From the IMG/VR virus record IMGVR_UViG_3300007640_000036, positions 1 through 64,000 of that record: 64,000 nucleotides of DNA; one strand, given 5' to 3'. Origin of the DNA: a virus. Both the position numbers and the translations under genes were made by a program. Below are positions 51,006-59,823 of the stretch, in pieces. The notes under the pieces are model-generated. The model saw nothing but the letters and a program-made list of their open reading frames with translations, was not told the origin of the DNA and did not search any database. Numbering within the stretch: the first letter of the stretch is position 1; each line of letters starts with the position of its first letter.

Positions 51006-52229
51006 ATGTATAGTTTTAAACAATATCTTAATGAGGCAAAAAATACTCATTTAGAACATTTAGAAGACGAAATTATTAATAACGGTTACCAAGGTGGCCT
51101 TAACGCAGTAGAATTTCTTAAATCATTAAGAAATATGCTAGTAGGTTCATCACGTAGAAAATTAAACGTATCCGTTAAATGGGATGGTGCACCAGCAGTA
51201 TTCTGTGGTATCAATCCTGAAAACGGCAAATTCTTTGTTGGATCAAAATCAGTATTCAACGTAACTCCTAAAATCAATTACACACAAGCAGATATAAGAA
51301 GAAATCACTCTGGTGGTTTAGTAGATAAATTATCAATCTGTTTAAAAGAATTACCTAAACTTGGTATACGAGGTGTTGTACAAGGTGACTTGTTATTTAC
51401 ATCAGGAGATATTAAGTCGGTATCTATACGAGGTGAAGATGCTATCGCATTTACACCAAACACTATAACATATGCTGTTCCAGAAAATACTGACCTTGCT
51501 AAAAGAATTAAAAGAGCTAAGTTAGGCATTATCTTTCACACTACTTACAATGGCCGAAAGATGTCTAACCTAAAAGCAAGCTTTGGCGTCAATGTAAATC
51601 GTTTTACAAAGACGCCAGCAGTATTCTTTGATGACGCAAGTTACAAAGACTCATCTGGTGTTGCTACATTTACAACTGCTGAAAGTGATCAGTACGATAA
51701 TATGTTAAGAATGGCAATGGGATCAATTTCAAAAGGTAAAGTTATTTTAGATTTGTTAAAAAGACAAACAAATATGTTATCAGTTGGTGCAAGATTAAAG
51801 ATTTTCTTCAATACAAAAATAAGAGAAGGTCAAACTATTAGTAATGTAAAAGGATTACAATCAGATTTTAGAAAGTACTATGCTTCAGTTTTAGATGATG
51901 AGATGTCAAGTAAAAAAACAGAAGCTGCAAAAAGTAAATACAAAACAATAAGAGATGATGGTTTAAAATTTATTGATAGATATGATAATGAAATATATTT
52001 TGCAATTGCAAGTTATGTAACTTTACAAAAAGTTAAAAATTATCTTGTAAGTAAAATGAATCAAATTAAATCAATAGGAACTTTTTTACAAAAAGGTAAT
52101 GGATTTGAAGTAACAAATCCAGAAGGTTATGTTGCTGTAGATAGAATGGGCAACGCCGTTAAATTAGTAGATAGATTAGAGTTTAGTACAGCAAACTTTA
52201 CATTAGCAAAGAATTGGATTAAAGGATAA
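51006..52229 (+). CDS. Ligase-like nucleotidyltransferase candidate with capsid-targeting-like start
   Basis: A 407-residue protein. Residues 58-61 are KWDG (VSVKWDGAPAVFCG), matching the lysine motif I (KxDG) of DNA/RNA ligases and capping enzymes. VVQGDLLF (about 124-131) could be motif III, and EGYVAVDRMGNAVKLV (E373-G374, K386) fits motifs IV and V. The N-terminal ten residues (MYSFKQYLNE) end in L-N-E followed by A, fitting the capsid-targeting/gp21 cleavage pattern. A family of such unknowns is common in marine T4-like phages (I believe DUF6267). Ligase activity is inference. Confidence 0.65.
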   Translation: MYSFKQYLNEAKNTHLEHLEDEIINNGYQGGLNAVEFLKSLRNMLVGSSRRKLNVSVKWDGAPAVFCGINPENGKFFVGSKSVFNVTPKINYTQADIRRNHSGGLVDKLSICLKELPKLGIRGVVQGDLLFTSGDIKSVSIRGEDAIAFTPNTITYAVPENTDLAKRIKRAKLGIIFHTTYNGRKMSNLKASFGVNVNRFTKTPAVFFDDASYKDSSGVATFTTAESDQYDNMLRMAMGSISKGKVILDLLKRQTNMLSVGARLKIFFNTKIREGQTISNVKGLQSDFRKYYASVLDDEMSSKKTEAAKSKYKTIRDDGLKFIDRYDNEIYFAIASYVTLQKVKNYLVSKMNQIKSIGTFLQKGNGFEVTNPEGYVAVDRMGNAVKLVDRLEFSTANFTLAKNWIKG

Positions 52230-53584
52230 TGGCAAATTTTAGAAAAGACACACAAGAATTTGGACCTAGAGGCCACGATAAAACGGTCTTTGAAGTACCA
52301 ATGATAGCAACAAATGACGGTAATGTTGTAACACAAACAAATCCATTTCCTGTTACAATATCAAGTATCAGTCAATCAAGCTCAGCAGAAACTAATACAG
52401 ACGCTTTTGGTAGACAAAGAATATCATCACCACTAACACTATTTGATTCCTCACATAGATTTTCTGATAATGATTTATGGAATGAAGATATTACAGGTGA
52501 CGCTTCATCAACCTTTCAAATAAATGAGGGTCTAGTAGATTTAACAGTTGGCGATAATGCTAATGATGAAATTATTAGAGAAACAAAAAAAGTAATGACT
52601 TATCAACCTGGTAAATCATTGTTAATTTTAAATTCTTTTGTATTTAATGCTGCTAAAACTGGATTAAGACAAAGAATAGGATATTTTGGAACAGACAATG
52701 GTATCTATTTAGAACAAGATGGTACAGATGTTTATATAGTAGAAAGAAGTAAAGTATCAGGTTCAGTTGTAGAAAGTAAAATTGCTCAAGCAGATTGGAA
52801 TGTAGATAAATTAGATGGCACAGGTACAACAGGCTATACTTTAGATTTAACAAAAGCACAAATTCAATATATAGATTTAGAATGGTTAGGTATAGGAACC
52901 GTAAGAGTAGGTTTTGTTATTAATGGTAGATTTGTAGTTGCTCACGCTTTTCATCACGCAAATTTAGTAACAGGAACATATATTACTACAGCTTCTTTAC
53001 CTTTAAGAATAGAAATTAAACAACAGACAGAATTGGGTGACAGCACCACAGCAACACTAAAACAAGTTTGTTCTAGTGTTATGAGTGAAGGTGGTTATCA
53101 ATTAAGAGGTTTACAACAAGCAGTTGGTACAGTAATTACTTCTCCTTATGAATTAACTACTGCTGGTACTTTTTATCCTGTTGTTTCTATACGATTAAAG
53201 TCAACAAGATTAGACGCAGCTGCTATTCTTACTGCTTTATCTATTTTAGGAACAGGAAATGGTATTTTTTATAATTGGCAAGTCGCAGCTGGAGGAACAG
53301 TTACAACAAGTTGGACTTCAGCTGGCACTAATTCATCTGTTGAATATTCAATTTCAGGAACAGCTTATACACTAGGTACAGGTAGAATATTAGCTAGTGG
53401 TTTTATGGCTTCTAATAATCAATCTAGTGCAGCTACTAATATTCTTAAAGAAGCGTTATTTAAATTTCAATTAGAAAGAAATACATTTACGGGTGTAGCA
53501 GAACCTATAACTCTTTTAATGTCTAGTGGTACTGATACGCAAGATGTGTATGCTTCTATGGATTGGGAAGAAATTAGTAGATAA
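52229..53584 (+). CDS. Virion-type structural protein (unknown)
   Basis: A 451-residue protein with a beta-rich pattern (TVRVGFVINGRFVVAHAFHH, PLRIEIKQQTELGDSTTATL). The N-terminus includes FGRQRISSPLTLFDSSHRF. The style is that of large fibre- or capsid-surface proteins of marine phages. It starts one base within the preceding stop (TAATG) and ends the same way into the kinase gene, so it belongs to the operon of the capsid-targeted-type proteins although it lacks that leader. Exact structural role unknown. Confidence 0.6.
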   Translation: MANFRKDTQEFGPRGHDKTVFEVPMIATNDGNVVTQTNPFPVTISSISQSSSAETNTDAFGRQRISSPLTLFDSSHRFSDNDLWNEDITGDASSTFQINEGLVDLTVGDNANDEIIRETKKVMTYQPGKSLLILNSFVFNAAKTGLRQRIGYFGTDNGIYLEQDGTDVYIVERSKVSGSVVESKIAQADWNVDKLDGTGTTGYTLDLTKAQIQYIDLEWLGIGTVRVGFVINGRFVVAHAFHHANLVTGTYITTASLPLRIEIKQQTELGDSTTATLKQVCSSVMSEGGYQLRGLQQAVGTVITSPYELTTAGTFYPVVSIRLKSTRLDAAAILTALSILGTGNGIFYNWQVAAGGTVTTSWTSAGTNSSVEYSISGTAYTLGTGRILASGFMASNNQSSAATNILKEALFKFQLERNTFTGVAEPITLLMSSGTDTQDVYASMDWEEISR

Positions 53585-54171
53585 TGAAAAGTTTTAGAGA
53601 TTTTATATTTGAACAATTAGGTAGAATGAGAATTATTATGTTAGGTGGACCTGGTTCAGGTAAATCAACCTATACAGAATACTTAATTAAACACTTTGAT
53701 ATTACACATATCTATCCAGGCGGTATGTTAAGAAAAGAAATTGAAAAAGGTTCAGAAATAGGACAGATTGCAAAAGATATAGTATCAAAAGGTGAGTTTG
53801 TTCCTAATCAAATAGTATTAGATTTAATTAGTAAAAAAGTTGAAGAAAGTCCTAAAGGTTATGTACTTGATGGATGGCCAAGATATATGCAACAAGTTGA
53901 AGATATGGAAAAAGCAGAAATAGGTTATGACTATGCAGTATTTTTAGATGTAAGTACCGAAGAAGTAATGAGAAGATTACTTGCAAGAGGTAGAGCAGAT
54001 GATACGAAAGAGATTATAGGTAATAGAATAGAATTATATAAAAAAGAAACAGGTCCTGTAATAGAATATTTAAGAAAGAAACCAGGATTTTTAGAAATAA
54101 AAGCAGAGGGTGGTACACCTGAAGATACTGCTAACGAAATTATAAGAAGAATAGAAAATGAAAGTAAATAG
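53584..54171 (+). CDS. Adenylate kinase-like enzyme with N-terminal leader
   Basis: A 195-residue kinase. The P-loop is GGPGSGKS (residues 21-28), the AMP-binding part is GGMLRKEIEKG, the DGWPR motif is residues 96-100, and a LID-side RGRADDT follows. Bacterial adenylate kinases begin with MRIILLGAPG; here the equivalent MRIIMLGGPG starts at residue 15, so the first 14 residues are an extra leader. The leader reads MKSFRDFIFE followed by Q, fitting capsid targeting and gp21 (I-x-E) cleavage. Trimming would leave an almost standard adenylate kinase, perhaps active in the newly infected cell. Confidence 0.85.
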   Translation: MKSFRDFIFEQLGRMRIIMLGGPGSGKSTYTEYLIKHFDITHIYPGGMLRKEIEKGSEIGQIAKDIVSKGEFVPNQIVLDLISKKVEESPKGYVLDGWPRYMQQVEDMEKAEIGYDYAVFLDVSTEEVMRRLLARGRADDTKEIIGNRIELYKKETGPVIEYLRKKPGFLEIKAEGGTPEDTANEIIRRIENESK

Positions 54172-54847
54172 TTTTATACAACATTTAGCAGAGGGTGTTT
54201 ACGACCCAGGAATATTTAAAGCATTTTTTCTTGCTGGTGGTCCTGGTTCAGGTAAAACATTTGTTACTCAAAGTACATTTTCAGGTACAGGATTAAAAGT
54301 TGTAAATTCTGATACATCATTTGAAAGAAATTTAAAACAAGCAAACTTATCTTTAAGTATGCCAGATGAAGAAACATATTTTAGAAACATTTTACGAAAT
54401 GCAGCCAAAAGAACTGCTATCTCACAGTTAAATAAATATGTAGAAGGAAGACTTGGTTTAGTAGTTGATAGCACAGGAAGAGATTATGATATGATTGCCA
54501 GACAACACAGTATGCTAAAGCAAATGGGTTATGATTGTTATATGGTATTTGTAAATACAACGTTAGATGTAGCGTTAGCAAGAAACGCTAGACGTGAAAG
54601 AACTATTCCTGAATATATTACAAAGTCAAGTTGGGAAGGTGTGCAAAATAACATTGGTAAATTTCAAAGACTATTTGGTTTAAATAATTTTTTAGTTGTA
54701 GATAACAATAAGTCTGATTTAGAACTTGTTACACTCACAATGAATAGAGTTGGTAAAATGGTAAGAAGATTTATGAGAACACCTGTACAAAATTATATTG
54801 CAAAACAATGGATGAAAAAAGAATTAGAGGCACGTAAAAGAATATGA
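54158..54847 (+). CDS. P-loop kinase (zeta-toxin/AAA-like) with capsid-targeting-like start
   Basis: A 229-residue protein with P-loop GGPGSGKT (K33), and acidic/hydrophobic strands VVDSTGRDYDMIARQ and YDCYMVFVNTTLDVALARN, typical of zeta-toxin-like or polynucleotide-kinase-like phosphotransferases. The start MKVNSFIQHLAE followed by G fits the (I/L)-x-E cleavage rule. Target unknown: a nucleotide, RNA or protein. It overlaps both neighbours by 4 or more bases in the same operon. Confidence 0.7.
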   Translation: MKVNSFIQHLAEGVYDPGIFKAFFLAGGPGSGKTFVTQSTFSGTGLKVVNSDTSFERNLKQANLSLSMPDEETYFRNILRNAAKRTAISQLNKYVEGRLGLVVDSTGRDYDMIARQHSMLKQMGYDCYMVFVNTTLDVALARNARRERTIPEYITKSSWEGVQNNIGKFQRLFGLNNFLVVDNNKSDLELVTLTMNRVGKMVRRFMRTPVQNYIAKQWMKKELEARKRI

Positions 54848-57633
54848 GATTTAAAGATTTTTTAAAAGAGTCTATAATTGACATACCAAGACAAACGTAT
54901 GCAAAAGGTGTATTTGATAAAGCAGATACTCCTAATCCAGTATTAAAACCATCAGTAAAAAAATTAGTATTAGATGGTATAAAGACATTTGAGAAATTTG
55001 GTAAAGTAGTTAAGTATACCTTAATTGGTTCAATACTTACAAAACAATATAGAGCTGATGCAGACCTTGACATTAATATCTTATTTAATATACCTGGTTC
55101 AAAAGAAGAACAAGAAAAGGTACATGATGAGATTAGAGAATATCAAGGACAGATAAATGGTAAAAATATACCAGGCACACAGCATCCTATCAACTACTTT
55201 TCCATCATAGATCCTGTAACATTTAATAAGGCAAGGGACATGGCTGATGGTACTTTTGATATCGACTCTAACAAGTGGATCAAAAAACCAGAACCTGGCA
55301 CCTTTGAACCTGAAAAATACGTTACGGATTTTCAGAAGCGTGTTTCTGAAATAGATGTTGTTAAAGGTGAACTTATACGAGATATGATTGATTATGAGGA
55401 ACTAAAAGACTTAACAGGTAACGACATAAAAAACTTGTCAAGTTTAGTTTCTAAAAAGTTAGACGAAATTAAATCTTCTATTAACACTCTAATTGATATT
55501 GGTGACAAAACTATTGCAGACCGAAAGGATGCTTTTAGTACAGATATGTCACCAGACGAAATCAGAAAGTTTGGTGTAAAGAACCGACTTCCCAAAAATG
55601 TGATTTATAAAATGTTAGAAAAGTATCATTATCTCAAATTTTTCAAAAAGTTGAAAGAGATTATGGAAGACGGTAAAATATCACCAGACGAACTGAAATC
55701 ATTATCAAAAATAAAAGAGGCCAAGGGTAGATCAATTGCATTTACCTTTGGCCGATTTAATCCACCTACAATAGGACACGAAAAACTTATTAACAAAGTG
55801 GCACAACAAAGAACAGATGATTACAGAATTTATTTAAGTAAATCTGAAGACACATCTAAAAACCCATTGAATGCTAGAGTTAAGTTAGCAACAATGAAAC
55901 AAATGTTTCCTAGACATAGCAGAAACATACTACTTAATCCATCAAACATGATATTGGATATTGTAACTGATTTACATAAAAGAGGTTACTCAAACATAAC
56001 GATGGTTGCAGGTAGTGATAGAGTAAGAGAATTTGATACTATCTTAAAAAAATATAACGGCGTTAAGAGCCGTCATGGTCTATATGACTTTGATAGTATA
56101 TCTGTAGCTTCAGCAGGAGAAAGAGATCCTGACGCTGAAGGTGCTACGGGAATGAGTGCTAGTAAAATGAGAGCGGCTGCAAAATCAAAAGACTTTGCAA
56201 GTTTCAAAAAAGGACTGCCGTCTGGTTTTGCTAACTCAAAAAATGCACAAGACTTATTTAGAAATGTAAGAAAAGGAATGATGTTAGCGGCTTCGTTTGA
56301 CGCTGATAGTGCATTTAGATTTAAACCATTTATAACTGCCTCAACAAAAGAGGAGTTAGATAAAATGACATTAAGGGACAAATATATTTCAGAGCATTTA
56401 TATGATGTAGGAGATATAGTTGACGATATGGAGAATAATGTAACTGGTGTCATTGTAAGAAGAGGAACAAACTATGTTACCTTGGAAGACGAGGAGATGA
56501 GCCTACACAAATGTTGGTTATATAATATTATGGAAACTCCTGTCTATTCAATTAAGTTGGAGAAACGATCAATGAACTTAAAAGAGAAAAGAAAATTAGC
56601 GTATGATAAAGAAACAGATCAACCTAAAAAATACGTTGCAGGATTATCAGACAAAGAGAAAAAGGCACATGATAGACACCTAGAAAAACAAGGTAAAAAA
56701 TCAGATAGTGACAAGTCTGCTTATAAACAATCACCTGCTGACAAAGTAGCAAAAACAAAACCTAGTAAACATACAAAACGTTTCAAACAAATGTATGGAG
56801 AATTGAAGACAAAATCAGAAAAAGAACCTCAACATAGAGGTAATGAATTTAATACAGATGGTATACCAGAAGCCTATGAAATAGGACATGATTGGGCAAA
56901 ATATACATCTTCAATAACACCAGGCGAAAAACACTACAATCCTAAGTATCAAGGCGGTTCTTATAGTCCAAGTAAACATAGTGATAATTTAATTAATGTT
57001 AACGCAAGTAAGGATATAAGCATGACAGATAATAAAAAAGTTGAGCTAAAAGATATAGAAGAATGGGCAAGTAAAGAAGAAACTATTAATAAATATAAGG
57101 AAAGATATGGGGAAGAGTGGCAATCTAAAATTGAAGAAACATACAATAAAATGTTCAATAAAGTGATTGACACCAACACAAATATGCAAGAAGGAAGAAT
57201 GAAGGATATCGCAATAGACCTTAAATCTAAGGACGAAGGCGGATTAGATCCAGAGGAATTTCAAAGAAAGTACAACAAATCTAAAGCAGAAATGAGAAAA
57301 GATTTAGGTGCTACTGAAGGCTTTAAGTTAACGTTTAAAGACTTTATGAAAGAAGAAGCAGACGAGTGGGGAATTTTCCCATCACAAATTACAGAAGCAG
57401 AACATCAAGGTAAAAAAGTTACTTTGAACAAACCTGTTAGAGGTGGTTCTAAAAAGTTTTATGTTTACACAAAAGGACCTAACGACAACATAGTCAAAGT
57501 ATCATTTGGTGATCCTAATATGGAAATTAAAAGAGATAATCCTGCAAGAAGAAGAAGCTTCAGAGCAAGACATAACTGTGATAATCCAGGACCTAAATGG
57601 AAAGCAAGATATTGGAGTTGCAAAAAATGGTAA
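54844..57633 (+). CDS. Multidomain protein with two nucleotidyltransferase domains and putative cleavage sites
   Basis: A 929-residue protein. Residues 1-9 (MRFKDFLKE) form a capsid-targeting-like leader. Residues about 58-80 (LIGSILTKQYRADADLDINI) match the GS...DxD motif of Pol-beta-type nucleotidyltransferases. Residues 303-312 (GRFNPPTIGH) and 438-443 (SASKMR) match the HxGH and ISSTxxR-type motifs of NMN/cytidylyltransferases. A Lys-rich linker follows. A second leader-like TFKDFMKE lies at 830-837 and ITE at 849-851, before a basic Cys-containing module (RRSFRARHNCDNPGP, RYWSCKKW). gp21 could release the parts. Enzymatic substrates are unknown. Confidence 0.75.
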   Translation: MRFKDFLKESIIDIPRQTYAKGVFDKADTPNPVLKPSVKKLVLDGIKTFEKFGKVVKYTLIGSILTKQYRADADLDINILFNIPGSKEEQEKVHDEIREYQGQINGKNIPGTQHPINYFSIIDPVTFNKARDMADGTFDIDSNKWIKKPEPGTFEPEKYVTDFQKRVSEIDVVKGELIRDMIDYEELKDLTGNDIKNLSSLVSKKLDEIKSSINTLIDIGDKTIADRKDAFSTDMSPDEIRKFGVKNRLPKNVIYKMLEKYHYLKFFKKLKEIMEDGKISPDELKSLSKIKEAKGRSIAFTFGRFNPPTIGHEKLINKVAQQRTDDYRIYLSKSEDTSKNPLNARVKLATMKQMFPRHSRNILLNPSNMILDIVTDLHKRGYSNITMVAGSDRVREFDTILKKYNGVKSRHGLYDFDSISVASAGERDPDAEGATGMSASKMRAAAKSKDFASFKKGLPSGFANSKNAQDLFRNVRKGMMLAASFDADSAFRFKPFITASTKEELDKMTLRDKYISEHLYDVGDIVDDMENNVTGVIVRRGTNYVTLEDEEMSLHKCWLYNIMETPVYSIKLEKRSMNLKEKRKLAYDKETDQPKKYVAGLSDKEKKAHDRHLEKQGKKSDSDKSAYKQSPADKVAKTKPSKHTKRFKQMYGELKTKSEKEPQHRGNEFNTDGIPEAYEIGHDWAKYTSSITPGEKHYNPKYQGGSYSPSKHSDNLINVNASKDISMTDNKKVELKDIEEWASKEETINKYKERYGEEWQSKIEETYNKMFNKVIDTNTNMQEGRMKDIAIDLKSKDEGGLDPEEFQRKYNKSKAEMRKDLGATEGFKLTFKDFMKEEADEWGIFPSQITEAEHQGKKVTLNKPVRGGSKKFYVYTKGPNDNIVKVSFGDPNMEIKRDNPARRRSFRARHNCDNPGPKWKARYWSCKKW

Positions 57634-58580
57634 CAAGATATAGAAGTGGATGGGATTACGAATCTCTAAATGAGTTTACAACTGTTTACGTTGCTAGATG
57701 GAGAGGTAAAGACGGTAAAAGATATGCGTCACCTTTTAAAACAAAAGACTCTGCTGAAAAGAGAGCAAAAGAATTAAGAACACAAGGTAATTCTGAAGTA
57801 TCCGTTACACAAGATACGTTAAAGGGAAATATTAAGTGGGCAAAAGATAACGGACCTGATATAAAAGGAATGCAAAAAGAAGAAAAGTTTGAGTGTCCTA
57901 AATGTAAAGGTAAAGGTTGTGACCATTGTGGTGGCAAAGGTTATCATATGAAAGAAAATGTTGGTGATTTTTATCAAAGTAAAATGACACCTCAACAAAT
58001 TCAGAATATAAAGAAGACTTGGCAAGGTAAGAAAGCTTCAGACGTTACACCTGCTGTTAAGGCAATGATTAAACGATTAGATATACCTACACAGTTGGCA
58101 ATTAGACAGGCAAACATACCTCATATTTCAAAATTAGTAGAGGACGCTTCTAAAGACGCTGAGAATATGGCGAAATTGAGAACACGTCAAATGTCATTAC
58201 AAACTAAATTAAAAGATTTAGATCCAGGTGAACCTAAAGACAAAACACCTATGGCTATAACTAAAAATGATATAGAGACCATACAAATGAAAATGGATCA
58301 GTTAAGAAGTAAAATGAAAAAAGAACAAGTACACCCAGCAAAATCTCTTATTGAAGCGATTACTGCTGTAAAAAACAAAGCAGAAAAAACAGGTATGCCT
58401 TATTCTATCTTAAAGAAAGTTTACGATAGAGGTATGGCTGCATGGAAAGGTGGTCATAGACCAGGCACTACACCTCAACAATGGGCTATGGCAAGAGTTA
58501 ACAGTTTCGTAACTAAATCATCTGGTACTTGGGGTAAAGCAGATAAAGATTTAGCAGCGAAAGTAAGGAGCAAAAAGTAA
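57627..58580 (+). CDS. Zinc-ribbon protein with C-terminal DUF5824-like domain
   Basis: A 317-residue protein. Residues 90-101 hold four cysteines in the pattern C-x2-C-x4-C-x2-C (CPKCKGKGCDHCGGKGYH), like a DnaJ-type zinc finger. The C-terminal MPYSILKKVYDRGMAAWKGG followed by HRPGTTPQQWAMARVNSFVT is a domain I associate with marine phage proteins (DUF5824). I chose ATG 57627, with GGAG at about 57615, over an upstream in-frame ATG at 57597. A leader-like SLNE occurs at residues 13-16. Function unknown; a virion or head-linked role is suggested by its neighbours. Confidence 0.65.
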   Translation: MVTRYRSGWDYESLNEFTTVYVARWRGKDGKRYASPFKTKDSAEKRAKELRTQGNSEVSVTQDTLKGNIKWAKDNGPDIKGMQKEEKFECPKCKGKGCDHCGGKGYHMKENVGDFYQSKMTPQQIQNIKKTWQGKKASDVTPAVKAMIKRLDIPTQLAIRQANIPHISKLVEDASKDAENMAKLRTRQMSLQTKLKDLDPGEPKDKTPMAITKNDIETIQMKMDQLRSKMKKEQVHPAKSLIEAITAVKNKAEKTGMPYSILKKVYDRGMAAWKGGHRPGTTPQQWAMARVNSFVTKSSGTWGKADKDLAAKVRSKK

Positions 58581-59212
58581 TGAACAAAAAATATTTTGAT
58601 ACAAGAAAAGATAGCTTAGAGGATAAGATTAATACAATTGCTTCTGAACAAGCTGCTATTTCAAAACCAGTATCAGACGTAAAATTATCAGTAGAAAAGA
58701 AATACTTTGAAAGTAAAAAAGGATCACTAGAAGATGTAGCAAGTAAACTTGTTGAAAGTAAATTAGATCCAGTAAACAAAGACGCTGTTAAGAAAAAGTT
58801 TGATGATAGAAAAGATAAAGACATTGACAACGATGGCGATACAGATTCATCTGATAAGTATCTACATAAAAGAAGAAAAGCAATTTCAAAAGCAACAAGT
58901 GAAGAAGTTGAACCTTGTGGATTAACTGCTGAAGCGTGTTGGGATTCTCATAAACAACAAGGTTACAAAATGAAAGGTGGCAAACGTGTCCCTAATTGTG
59001 TACCTAAAAATGAAGCAGTAAATCAGGACGATCATGGTGAGAAAATCAACCAAGATAAAAAAGACGCTGCTATGAAGAAGACAGATCAAAAGAAACCATT
59101 TGACAAGTTAAGACAAGAAACTAAACTAGTTAGACTTGGGAACAATGGTAAGACAGATACAGGTCAAAAAGCTGCAGTTATAGACCTTGAACCGTCAGCA
59201 AAACCTATCTAG
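58580..59212 (+). CDS. Hypothetical protein with repeat and EF-hand-like loop
   Basis: A 210-residue charged protein. Two similar segments, NKKYFDTRKDSLEDKI and EKKYFESKKGSLEDVA, form an internal repeat. DKDIDNDGDTDSSDKYLHKR is a calcium-binding dockerin/EF-hand-like DxDxDG loop, seen in other marine phage virion proteins. A Cys-containing segment (CGLTAEACWDSHKQQGY) follows. It overlaps the previous stop (TAATG). Function unknown; the calcium loop could stabilise a virion protein. Confidence 0.6.
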   Translation: MNKKYFDTRKDSLEDKINTIASEQAAISKPVSDVKLSVEKKYFESKKGSLEDVASKLVESKLDPVNKDAVKKKFDDRKDKDIDNDGDTDSSDKYLHKRRKAISKATSEEVEPCGLTAEACWDSHKQQGYKMKGGKRVPNCVPKNEAVNQDDHGEKINQDKKDAAMKKTDQKKPFDKLRQETKLVRLGNNGKTDTGQKAAVIDLEPSAKPI

Positions 59213-59229
59213 TTGCGACATTTTGTCAA

Positions 59230-59261
59230 TTGACAAAAGCACTATTATATGATAGTATAAT
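59230..59261 (+). promoter_or_regulatory. Possible host-type promoter before the HAD gene
   Basis: Perfect TTGACA (59230-59235) and TATAAT (59256-59261), but the 20-base spacer is long, so strength is doubtful. TAAGGA follows as ribosome binding site. Confidence 0.45.
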
Positions 59262-59278
59262 AGTATAAGGAAAACACT

Positions 59279-59773
59279 ATGACTAAACCTATCATATATT
59301 GCGATATGGATGGAGTACTTGCAGATTTTAAAACAGGTGCTCAAAAAACAACTGGTATGTCCATTAACAAATGGATGAATATACCATCTTCAAAAGAAAA
59401 ATGGGGATTGATTAAATCTAAAAAAGACTTTTGGTCAACTCTTCCTTGGATGCCTGGTGGCAAACAACTCTGGTCTTACTTATCAAAATTTGATCCACAT
59501 ATACTATCAGCATACGTAGAAGAGTCGTTTGATCCTAACTGTATTCCTGGCAAAACTGAATGGCTAAGAAGAAATGCTGGAATGTCAAATCGTTCAAAAA
59601 TCAATCTAGTACGAAGAAAAGAAAAGAAACTCTTTGCCAAAAGAGGTAATCCTGCTATCTTAATTGATGACTATGAAAAAAACATAAGAGAATTTACACA
59701 AGCAGGTGGTACTGGTATTCATCACACAAACACATCAAATACTATATCTAAACTTAAAAAACTAGGTTTTTAA
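59279..59773 (+). CDS. HAD-family phosphatase (5'(3')-deoxyribonucleotidase-like)
   Basis: A 164-residue HAD enzyme with motif I DMDGVLADF at residues 9-17, the HILSAYVEES strand in the place of motif II, a Lys/Arg-rich region (KINLVRRKEKKLF) and motif III/IV ILIDDYEKNIREF. It resembles phage and bacterial 5'(3')-nucleotidases that dephosphorylate nucleoside monophosphates. It may balance nucleotide pools during infection, together with the adenylate kinase-like enzyme upstream. The next gene follows after a late promoter. Confidence 0.85.
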   Translation: MTKPIIYCDMDGVLADFKTGAQKTTGMSINKWMNIPSSKEKWGLIKSKKDFWSTLPWMPGGKQLWSYLSKFDPHILSAYVEESFDPNCIPGKTEWLRRNAGMSNRSKINLVRRKEKKLFAKRGNPAILIDDYEKNIREFTQAGGTGIHHTNTSNTISKLKKLGF

Positions 59774-59776
59774 TCT

Positions 59777-59784
59777 TATAAATA
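59777..59784 (+). promoter_or_regulatory. T4-type late promoter for virion-type genes
   Basis: A TATAAATA octamer just after the HAD gene, with predicted start near 59790 and an AAGGAGAG ribosome binding site before the ATG at 59824. Confidence 0.6.
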
Positions 59785-59823
59785 GTACTGTTATATAACA
59801 ATTACTAATTTAAGGAGAGATAT

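Noticed and set aside
57597-57626. Upstream ATG of the zinc-ribbon protein
   Set aside because: The ATG at 57627 has a GGAG at a proper distance and overlaps the previous stop by only 7 bases.
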